DNA of 7,852 nucleotides from Gammaproteobacteria bacterium (GTDB taxonomy: Bacteria; Pseudomonadota; Gammaproteobacteria; SZUA-229), in the NCBI GenBank assembly GCA_026998145.1, contig JALTRC010000549.1, positions 1 to 7,852 of the forward strand, given 5' to 3'. The notes under the pieces are model-generated. The model was given only the letters and a program-made list of their open reading frames with translations. It was not told the origin of the DNA and searched no databases. Made by a program: the position numbers and the translations under genes. Positions 1-5,324 of this stretch are shown here, piece by piece. How positions within the stretch are numbered: position 1 is the first letter of the stretch; each line of letters opens with the position of its first letter.

Positions 1-8
1 AAACGATA

Positions 9-761
9 ATGAAAAGAGATCTGCAATACTACCATCACTGTAAAGATGTTTTGTCTCGCTCACCTTTGTTTGCCGGTCTCGCTGACGACTTACTGGATGA
101 TATGCTCTGCCTGTTCAGGCGAGATACCTGGCGGCGAGGAGTGCACCTTGATCCGGTCATATTTCAGCAGCGGTTTTATCTGGTAATAGAAGGACGCATT
201 GAAATTACTCGGGTAAACCCTAACACCGGTCGCAGCATTACCCTGAATATACTGGGGCCGGGGGATGGTATTGATATGGTTACCCTGCTGCATACCCGCC
301 CCCATGAAATTGAACCGGTTGCGCTGGATGATGTCGCATTGATTTCTGTGCCCATACAGGCTGCCCGCCAGTGGCTGGATCAGCACCCGGAATTTAATCG
401 AACATTCCTGCCGTATCTGGGTGAGCAGATGTGCAAAATGGAAGATCTGGCTACTGACCTTGCCCTGTATGACACCATGACCCGGCTGGCCCGTTTAATA
501 CTGCGCCATATCGTGCCCCATCATCCACAATCTCGTCAGCAGGACTATGAGCTGGAATTGATTCATGATTTACACGATGATGCCCTGGCTCGCATGGTGG
601 GTTCTGTACGCCAGGTGGTAAATCGTCATTTACAGCACTGGCGAAAGCAGGGCGTATTGCATAAGGATAAATTTCATACTCATATCGATGATCTGGAAAG
701 CCTGCAGGAATATGCCGATGATGCGGTGCAGCATCTGGAAAACAAAAACAAAGCCGGTTAA
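9..761 (+). CDS. Crp/Fnr-family transcriptional regulator
   Basis: Predicted cytoplasmic DNA-binding regulator of 250 residues, near the length of Fnr. Residues about 19-125 form a cyclic-nucleotide-binding-type beta-roll (LVIEGRIEITR, then LNILGPGDGIDM), residues about 130-170 the dimer helix, and about 187-215 a winged helix-turn-helix. The recognition helix reads VRQVVNRHL, which places R201, Q202 and R206 at the positions of R180, E181 and R185 of E. coli CRP. The phosphate-binding cassette is degenerate: there is no Arg-Ser pair where CRP binds cAMP (the stretch is RPHEIEPVA), so cAMP is unlikely to be the ligand. The N-terminal cysteine cluster that holds the Fnr iron-sulfur centre is absent; only isolated C11, C34 and C142 occur. 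The signal sensed is unknown. The start ATG is only 8 bases from the window edge, so its promoter cannot be seen. A CRP-like palindrome lies downstream at 834-851, before cbpA. Confidence 0.9.
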   Translation: MKRDLQYYHHCKDVLSRSPLFAGLADDLLDDMLCLFRRDTWRRGVHLDPVIFQQRFYLVIEGRIEITRVNPNTGRSITLNILGPGDGIDMVTLLHTRPHEIEPVALDDVALISVPIQAARQWLDQHPEFNRTFLPYLGEQMCKMEDLATDLALYDTMTRLARLILRHIVPHHPQSRQQDYELELIHDLHDDALARMVGSVRQVVNRHLQHWRKQGVLHKDKFHTHIDDLESLQEYADDAVQHLENKNKAG

Positions 762-779
762 CTGATTTCTGTTATTGTC

Positions 780-799
780 ATTCCTGCGGTGGCAGGAAT
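780..799. repeat. Perfect 8-bp inverted repeat with GGTG loop
   Basis: ATTCCTGC and GCAGGAAT are exact reverse complements separated by GGTG, 18 nt after the stop codon of the regulator gene. It has the layout of the short ATTCC...GGAAT palindromes scattered through many beta- and gammaproteobacterial genomes (dRS3-like in Neisseria). There is no U tract directly after it, so it is a poor intrinsic terminator by itself. It may be a dispersed palindrome or a transcript-end stabiliser. Confidence 0.6.
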
Positions 800-833
800 A
801 CGGAATTTCCAATTTCCCTTCATTTCCAAATAG

Positions 834-865
834 CTGTCATCTATGTGACAGTTTCTGTTTTTTTT
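834..865 (+). terminator. Hairpin with T tract: terminator and/or Crp/Fnr-type operator
   Basis: CTGTCA (834-839) and TGACAG (846-851) are perfect reverse complements with a 6-nt centre. They are followed by TTTCTG and a run of eight Ts (858-865). That is the form of a weak rho-independent terminator for the regulator gene (9-761). The same palindrome, TGTCA-N6-TGACA, has the 5-6-5 geometry of a CRP-family operator, and it lies about 155 nt upstream of cbpA and directly downstream of a Crp/Fnr gene. The sequence alone does not decide between the two roles, and both could hold. Confidence 0.5.
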
Positions 866-949
866 CTGTTCTACCATGCAGGCAGGTAGAAAAATCCTGG
901 CGGGGGTTTAAAAATCATTAACAGGCATCATTAATAAAGCAAACAGGTG

Positions 950-971
950 GGCACCGGCGATGCGCCGTGCC
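950..971 (+). promoter_or_regulatory. GC-rich hairpin upstream of cbpA
   Basis: GGCAC (950-954) pairs with GTGCC (967-971) and, after one bulged C (955), GGCG (956-959) pairs with CGCC (963-966), leaving an ATG loop. The hairpin ends 36 nt before the cbpA start in an otherwise AT-rich leader. It has no T run behind it, so it is not a terminator. It could affect mRNA stability or translation, or be an operator. No convincing sigma-70 or sigma-32 promoter was recognised in the 762-1007 spacer. Confidence 0.4.
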
Positions 972-1007
972 TGAACAACAGATAAACAATCGGTAAATAA
1001 AATAACG

Positions 1008-1961
1008 ATGGAATATAAAGACTATTACGACATCATCGGCGTTAAACGGGATGCCACGCAGGATGAAATCAAGCGAGCCTATCGCAAGCTGGCACGCAAG
1101 TATCATCCTGATGTCAGCAAAGAAGCAGATGCAGAAGCTCGCTTTAAAGAAGTGGGCGAAGCCTATGAAGTGCTGAAAGATCCTGAAAAACGCGCCGCTT
1201 ATGATCAACTGGGTGCCAACTGGAAAGCCGGTCAGGATTTCAATCCGCCACCTGACTGGGATCAGGGTTTTGAATTCCATGGCGGCGGCTTTACCGGTGC
1301 TGACGCAGAACAGTTTAGCGACTTCTTTGAAAGTTTATATGGTCGGGGCTTTAATCGCGCCGGGGGCGGTCGGCGCTCGTCTGGTGGTTTTAATATGCGC
1401 GGTGAAGATACCCATGCCAAAGTCGCCATTGATATTGAAGATGCCTTTACTGGTGCCACTCGCGCTATTTCACTCAAGCACACAGAAATGGGTGCAGATG
1501 GCAGGCCCCATATAAAAGAGCGTACCCTGAATGTAAAAATACCAAAGGGTGTTCACCAGGGGCAGAGCATTCGCCTGGCGAAACAGGGCGGTGCCGGTAT
1601 CGGCCAGGGTGAAGCCGGGGATCTGTATCTGGAAATCGAATTCAGGCCCCATCCTTTTTATCGTGTGGATGGCAAGGATATTTATCTGGATCTACCGGTG
1701 GCGCCATGGGAAGCCGCGCTGGGTGCCAGCGTAAAAGTGCCGACACCGACTGGCTCGGTTGAGATGAAAATTCCAGCTGGCTCGTCTGCGGGTAAAAAAA
1801 TGCGCCTGAAAGGCAAGGGCATACCCTCTAAATCACCCGGTGATTTATATGTGGTAATCCAGATCGCCTTACCACCAGCGGATAGTGAAAAGGCAAAAGA
1901 AGCCTATCGCCAGTTTGAAAAGGCGGTACCGTTTAATCCCCGCGCACGTTTGGGAGTTTAA
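1008..1961 (+). CDS. cbpA: Curved-DNA-binding/J-domain co-chaperone CbpA
   Basis: Class II J-protein of 317 residues (E. coli CbpA has about 306). Residues 5-70 are the J-domain, with the HPD triad at 33-35 that stimulates DnaK ATPase and the helix II pattern IKRAYRKLARKYHPD. Residues about 85-135 form a Gly/Phe-rich linker (FEFHGGGF, RAGGGRR). Two beta-sandwich substrate-binding domains follow (about 135-310, including IPKGVHQGQSIRL, HPFYRVDGKDIYLDLPV and IPAGSSAGKKMRLKGKG). The DnaJ zinc-finger cysteines are absent, which separates it from DnaJ itself. In E. coli CbpA also binds the nucleoid and is held in check by CbpM; the same partner follows 5 nt downstream here. The start is the ATG giving MEYKDYY, standard for the family; no strong Shine-Dalgarno sequence precedes it (AAATAACG). 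Confidence 0.96.
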   Translation: MEYKDYYDIIGVKRDATQDEIKRAYRKLARKYHPDVSKEADAEARFKEVGEAYEVLKDPEKRAAYDQLGANWKAGQDFNPPPDWDQGFEFHGGGFTGADAEQFSDFFESLYGRGFNRAGGGRRSSGGFNMRGEDTHAKVAIDIEDAFTGATRAISLKHTEMGADGRPHIKERTLNVKIPKGVHQGQSIRLAKQGGAGIGQGEAGDLYLEIEFRPHPFYRVDGKDIYLDLPVAPWEAALGASVKVPTPTGSVEMKIPAGSSAGKKMRLKGKGIPSKSPGDLYVVIQIALPPADSEKAKEAYRQFEKAVPFNPRARLGV

Positions 1962-1966
1962 GCTTT

Positions 1967-2290
1967 ATGACAAAAGATACTATTTCAATTTTAACCGGTG
2001 AAATTGTCGAGGAAGGCATGGAACTGAGCATGGCGGATTTATGCCGTGCCTGCCATGTTCCGGCTGAGCAGGTGATTGCCATTGTAGAAGAAGGGGTCAT
2101 TGAACCCCAGGGTGAGAATCCGGCTCAATGGCGATTCCAGGGTAGCAGCCTGCGCCGATTAAACTGTGTTTTACGATTACAGCATGATCTGGGCGTGAAT
2201 ATAGCCGGTGCGGCACTGGCACTGGATTTACTGGCTGAAGTGGAAAGCCTGCGCAGCCGTTTACGTCGCTTTGAAGAATCTGGTTTTTAA
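1967..2290 (+). CDS. cbpM: Chaperone modulator CbpM
   Basis: A 107-residue protein in the usual CbpM size range (E. coli about 101). The N-terminal part (about 10-60) looks like a MerR-type winged helix (LSMADLCRACHVPAEQVIAIVEEGVIEPQG, followed by an aromatic WRF). The C-terminal part (about 62-105) is helical with heptad-like leucines (LRRLNCVLRLQHDLGVN, then LLAEVESLRSRLRRFE). In E. coli CbpM binds the CbpA J-domain and inhibits both its DNA binding and its co-chaperone activity. It begins 5 nt after the cbpA stop, with GGGAG about 10 nt upstream of its ATG, so the two are almost certainly co-transcribed. MerR-like annotation alone would suggest a DNA-binding regulator, but context and length favour CbpM. 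Confidence 0.92.
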   Translation: MTKDTISILTGEIVEEGMELSMADLCRACHVPAEQVIAIVEEGVIEPQGENPAQWRFQGSSLRRLNCVLRLQHDLGVNIAGAALALDLLAEVESLRSRLRRFEESGF

Positions 2291-2304
2291 TATAAGGAAC
2301 GATT

Positions 2305-2739
2305 ATGAGTGAAGCCTTACACGTTGTATGCCCACAATGTAATGCAGTAAACCGCATTCCTGCATCACGTATGGGTGAAAATCCAAAATGCGGAAAATGC
2401 CATCAGCCATTATTTAATGGCCATCCAATGGAATTAAACAGCGGCAATTTTCAGGCCCATACCAGCCGCAGTGATATTCCCGTGGTTGTGGATTTCTGGG
2501 CGCCCTGGTGTGGGCCCTGTAAAATGATGGCGCCGGCTTTTGAACAGGCTGCCGGGCAAATGGAACCCAATGTGCGTTATGCCAAGGTCAATACAGAAGC
2601 TGAGCAACAGCTGGGGGCGCAGTTTGGTATACGCAGTATCCCAACCCTGGCCATATTTAAAAATGGGCGTGAAATTGCGCGGCAACCTGGCGCTATGGGG
2701 GCAGGAGATATAGTGCGCTGGGTGCAGTCACATATTTAA
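2305..2739 (+). CDS. trxC: Thioredoxin 2 (TrxC)
   Basis: Cytosolic thiol-disulfide oxidoreductase of 144 residues, close to E. coli TrxC (139). An N-terminal zinc ribbon carries CPQC (C9, C12) and CGKC (C29, C32), the mark of thioredoxin 2. The thioredoxin fold follows with the active site WCGPC (C69, C72), preceded by VVVDFWAP, and the cis-proline in SIPT (P113). It has no signal peptide. Thioredoxin 2 reduces disulfides with electrons from thioredoxin reductase and is stress-induced in enterobacteria. A clear ribosome site (AAGGA, 2294-2298) stands 6 nt before the ATG, and the gene begins 14 nt after cbpM, so it is probably the third gene of the cbpA operon. Its TAA stop is embedded in the TTAA that borders the palindromic repeat starting at 2740. 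Confidence 0.96.
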   Translation: MSEALHVVCPQCNAVNRIPASRMGENPKCGKCHQPLFNGHPMELNSGNFQAHTSRSDIPVVVDFWAPWCGPCKMMAPAFEQAAGQMEPNVRYAKVNTEAEQQLGAQFGIRSIPTLAIFKNGREIARQPGAMGAGDIVRWVQSHI

Positions 2740-2898
2740 GGAAGCTCTAATCAATTCATGAATTCACATTTCACATTTAAAATGCGCGGCTTCTGCGTTG
2801 CGAATCTTCCCAATAGCTGGCTATTGGCTGCGATTCGACGCCTTGAATCCACGCATTTTAAACGCAAACTGTTTCGTCCAGAATTAATCAGAACTTCC
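2740..2898 (+). repeat. 159-bp palindromic repeat element, copy 1 (MITE-like)
   Basis: A non-coding element with inverted ends (GGAAGCTCT at the left, AGAACTTCC at the right). TTAA lies outside the left end and TGAA outside the right. The inverse copy at 7341-7499 aligns without gaps, 131 of 159 positions identical. Internal structure: TTTAAAATGCG (2776-2786) is the exact reverse complement of CGCATTTTAAA (2852-2862); CGAATC (2801-2806) pairs with GATTCG (2832-2837); CCAATAGC (2810-2817) pairs with GCTATTGG (2820-2827) around a TG centre. The whole unit can fold into one long interrupted hairpin or cruciform. The two arm sequences differ strongly between the copies but stay self-complementary. 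It may also end trxC transcription. No transposase is encoded, so any movement would depend on an enzyme supplied from elsewhere. The parent family is not recognised. Confidence 0.9.
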
Positions 2899-2911
2899 TG
2901 AAAAATCCCTT

Positions 2912-3463
2912 ATGTCAGCCCTCAACCAAACAAACCTGTCTGCATCACTCAATACCAGTTGTGTTGCTATTTATGCTGATATTAATGATGCAGAACAGGC
3001 GCTAAAAAAGTTACAGCATAATAAAGAACAGGGGATTGATAACCTGTCTATCATTGCCTGTGTAAAGCAAGCACCTGGCAGCCCCCTGAGGGATAATGCT
3101 TCCCATCATCAAAATACTCTTTTCACTGGACAAGATGCGAATAGCAGGAATCCGCTCAGCCAGTACTTCACCTCCAGCGCCTTTGTTAACACAACCGAAG
3201 CCGGCCCAATTATAGTAATGGGCGGTATTCTTAAAACACTTATTGATGACTCAAATGATAAAGCACCTAAACCCGTCAACCAGCAAAAGCTAAAAAAAGC
3301 CTTATACAATAAAAGTATTCCCTGGAAAATTATTAATGAATATCTTAATGCTTTGAAAGAAGGGAAAGTTCTATTGCTGGTAAATGGGGAACGGGAATAT
3401 GTAGAACAGTGCTGTGATATTTTGCATAGTGAAAAACAGCAGGTGACTGTGCATCATGGTTGA
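2912..3463 (+). CDS. Small protein resembling DUF1269/general stress (YflT-like) proteins
   Basis: A 183-residue protein of unknown function. The N-terminal pattern (about 16-50: CVAIYADINDAEQALKKL then NLSIIAC) and the C-terminal pattern (about 125-172: KLKKALYNKSIPWKIINEY, ALKEGKVLLLVNG, YVEQCCDIL) follow the two halves of DUF1269/general-stress-17M-type proteins, whose closing strand reads like LLxVxG followed by a helix. The glycine-rich hydrophobic middle is reduced here to VNTTEAGPIIVMGGILKTLI (about 92-111), too weak to be a sure membrane segment. There is no signal peptide. The ATG lies 13 nt after the repeat element without a visible ribosome site, so transcription must cross or begin in the repeat. 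Its TGA overlaps the TTG start of the permease, which suggests coupled expression. The family assignment is from pattern memory and moderate. Confidence 0.6.
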   Translation: MSALNQTNLSASLNTSCVAIYADINDAEQALKKLQHNKEQGIDNLSIIACVKQAPGSPLRDNASHHQNTLFTGQDANSRNPLSQYFTSSAFVNTTEAGPIIVMGGILKTLIDDSNDKAPKPVNQQKLKKALYNKSIPWKIINEYLNALKEGKVLLLVNGEREYVEQCCDILHSEKQQVTVHHG

Positions 3464-4587
3464 GATTTTTGCCTGGCATTGATTGTTTTCTATACCTGGC
3501 CTTCAGGAATAACAATTTTTTTTTGAAAAACCAACTCTCATTTATTGATTTTGTACTAAAAGAATGGCTTGTAATAACAGCTGGAATTACGCTTATTCTT
3601 ACCACCCTTTATACAAAGCATATTCCTGTTTACTCAGAAAAAGAGTTGCAGGTTGTCTTTATGTTATTCGTTCTTTTTGTCGCGGTTACAGGCTTGCAGA
3701 AAAGCGGCTTAATTATACGCATTGCTCAAAGTATAGAAAAGGGAAGATTTGTACCCTTAAAATTAGTCATTGTCACTTTTTTCCTTTCTATGCTTATCAC
3801 AATCGATGTCACTTTAATTGTTATTGTTCCTGTCACTTTGTCTCTCAATATCAATAAAAAAGAACTTATTGTCATTTTAGAGTCCCTGGCGGCAAACACA
3901 GGCTCATCATTAATGCCTTTCGGCAATCCCCAGAACCTGTTTATCTACTGGTTCTATGATTTAAGATCAGAGGTGTTCATAGCAACAATTGCACCTTTTG
4001 CTTTAAGCTTTCTTGGTTTGCTGATTATTGCATCGCTGTTTATAAAAACAAATCATATTATACAGAAAAAGGCCATACAGAAAATTAATCAAAAAGCCTA
4101 TTATTATGGTGTATTTCTCTTCACGATCATCCTAACAATATTGCATATTCTGCCTGCTATAATGGCCGTTTTTGTCGTTATTTTTGCCATTATATTCGAC
4201 AGAAAAGCCTTGCGGGTAGACTACACGCTTCTCATTACTTTTTTGTTGTTTTTTGGTATAGCTGATAATCTACAAATGCTTTTAATTCCTGAAATAAATC
4301 ATTCAGGTCATGTTTTTCTTTTTTCCGCTTTAGCAAGCCAGATAATAAGTAATGTTCCAGCAACATTATTGTTTGCAGAATACACTCAAAACTGGCAGGC
4401 ATTATTGTGGGGGGCAAGTGCAGGTGGGCTAGGTGGTTTATTTGGATCAATGGCAAGATTGATCGTATACAAGATATATGTCAGACATGAGAGCACAAAT
4501 AACACAACAAAGTTTACAATATTATTTTTAATTACAGGTTATTTGGCAATGTTTCTATCAATAGGTTTGTATTTCATATTATATTAG
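3460..4587 (+). CDS. SLC13/ArsB-type anion permease
   Basis: An inner-membrane protein of up to 375 residues with about ten hydrophobic segments. Two family signatures stand in the usual places: SLAANTGSSLMPFGNPQNL (about 142-160) and its counterpart SQIISNVPATLL (293-304), followed by LLWGASAGGLGGLFGS (315-330). These are the paired hairpin motifs of the SLC13/ArsB ion-transporter superfamily, which moves sulfate, dicarboxylates, citrate or arsenite. The substrate cannot be read from sequence. No in-frame ATG exists before residue 68. The TTG at 3460 overlaps the preceding stop (TTGA); the TTG at 3523 would give a more typical short N-terminus and is the main alternative. A run of nine Ts (3516-3524) sits in this doubtful part. 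The gene is clearly AT-rich (4081-4140 has 16 G/C of 60) compared with cbpA (1681-1740 has 36 of 60), which hints at separate origin. Confidence 0.85.
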   Translation: MRFLPGIDCFLYLAFRNNNFFLKNQLSFIDFVLKEWLVITAGITLILTTLYTKHIPVYSEKELQVVFMLFVLFVAVTGLQKSGLIIRIAQSIEKGRFVPLKLVIVTFFLSMLITIDVTLIVIVPVTLSLNINKKELIVILESLAANTGSSLMPFGNPQNLFIYWFYDLRSEVFIATIAPFALSFLGLLIIASLFIKTNHIIQKKAIQKINQKAYYYGVFLFTIILTILHILPAIMAVFVVIFAIIFDRKALRVDYTLLITFLLFFGIADNLQMLLIPEINHSGHVFLFSALASQIISNVPATLLFAEYTQNWQALLWGASAGGLGGLFGSMARLIVYKIYVRHESTNNTTKFTILFLITGYLAMFLSIGLYFILY

Positions 4588-4613
4588 TCAAATCTATTAT
4601 TATGCTGACTAAT
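4583..4613. promoter_or_regulatory. 8-bp inverted repeat spanning the permease stop
   Basis: ATTAGTCA (4583-4590) and TGACTAAT (4606-4613) are perfect reverse complements separated by 15 nt. The left arm contains the TAG stop of the permease gene, and the right arm ends 28 nt before the next start codon. The low GC and missing T run speak against a terminator. It may be an operator for the 4642-5238 gene, or chance in AT-rich DNA. Confidence 0.3.
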
Positions 4614-4629
4614 CAACATAGTATTAAAC

Positions 4630-4633
4630 AGGA
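4630..4633 (+). promoter_or_regulatory. Ribosome binding site deciding the AhpD-like start
   Basis: AGGA stands 8 nt upstream of the ATG at 4642. It overlaps the competing ATG at 4633, which therefore has no usable Shine-Dalgarno sequence of its own. Confidence 0.6.
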
Positions 4634-4641
4634 TGAAGATT

Positions 4642-5238
4642 ATGAATAAATCCAGAACACCACTGCTTGGATGGGCATTTAATGATGTGCTCAATGAACT
4701 TCATCAACTGGTATTTGAAGGCGTTCCTGGGGAATCAGCCCCCTTTGAATTAAGCCGCCTTGAACGGGAATATATTGCCTATGTACTTGCCTGTTATTAT
4801 CAATGCGATCATTGCCTGAACTTTCACGGCCATGCAATAAAAACGGCAAGGAGCAAAGAAAAAGTAGCCGACTGGAACTGGCGTGATGATCTTATTAGTG
4901 CAACGTTGTTCTTGCATCTTGATGGCCGCAAGCTTTCTAATATTGAGTGGCAAAGGTGGCTAAAGACATGGGCTGATTTCGCAAAGCACATTAATTTACG
5001 CCATGATGGCCTTGCCAATTATCTGGCTTATGCCGTCGGTATCGCACGAAATGATAAAAATCTGATGGATAATGCATTTGCCTGTATTGAAGCATCTATC
5101 CCGGATAATGACAGGCTTAAATACGTCATACGCGATATTGATAGTGTGGTTGTTTTTATGAAAGCCGCAACGTCAAAAAACAGAAGCGATTCAACTATTA
5201 TTAGTCATTTAAAGACCCGTGGGATTGAGGACATATAG
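4642..5238 (+). CDS. AhpD-like (carboxymuconolactone decarboxylase-type) protein
   Basis: A protein of 198 residues with the AhpD-type active-site layout: Glu, 12 residues on a Cys-x-x-Cys, then His four residues after the second Cys. Counted from this start these are E43, C55, C58 and H62 (EREYIAYVLACYYQCDHCLNFH). The spacing equals that of mycobacterial AhpD (E118, C130, C133, H137), where the pair reduces peroxides or their peroxiredoxin partner. It is cytoplasmic, helical, without signal peptide. Peroxide reduction is known for the family; the actual substrate here is unknown. I chose the ATG at 4642 because AGGA (4630-4633) lies 8 nt before it; the in-frame ATG at 4633 overlaps that ribosome site and would add only three residues. 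It follows the permease by 54 nt and precedes the SQR-like gene by 86 nt on the same strand, suggesting a shared thiol/sulfur role. Confidence 0.8.
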   Translation: MNKSRTPLLGWAFNDVLNELHQLVFEGVPGESAPFELSRLEREYIAYVLACYYQCDHCLNFHGHAIKTARSKEKVADWNWRDDLISATLFLHLDGRKLSNIEWQRWLKTWADFAKHINLRHDGLANYLAYAVGIARNDKNLMDNAFACIEASIPDNDRLKYVIRDIDSVVVFMKAATSKNRSDSTIISHLKTRGIEDI

Positions 5239-5324
5239 CTCAGTGCCTGTGAGATAGAACAGAATTAGCCGTTAAAACTGAAGTTGAAGCATCACTGAAA
5301 TTAAATATAACAAAGAGAAATCAC

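Noticed and set aside
804..827. Tandem AATTTCC AATTTCC and a third ATTTCC
   Set aside because: Units of 7 bp with two full copies are too short and too few to call an iteron, CRISPR or binding-site array.
2758..2901. Open frame of 47 codons inside repeat copy 1 (MNSHF...), with a matching frame in copy 2 on the minus strand (7481 down to 7278)
   Set aside because: The frames are open in both copies, but in the arms the changes alter most residues while base pairing is kept, which points to structure, not protein. No ribosome site precedes either ATG. Reading frames across repeats of this kind are usually spurious.
3456..3482. ATG at 3456 as permease start
   Set aside because: It is in a different frame and reaches a stop after eight codons (MVEIFAWH).
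5284..5311. Sigma-70-like promoter TTGAAG-16-TATAAC before the SQR-like gene
   Set aside because: Start of transcription would fall at about 5318, after the ribosome site AAAGAG (5312-5317), leaving it outside the mRNA. Such AT-rich matches are expected by chance here.
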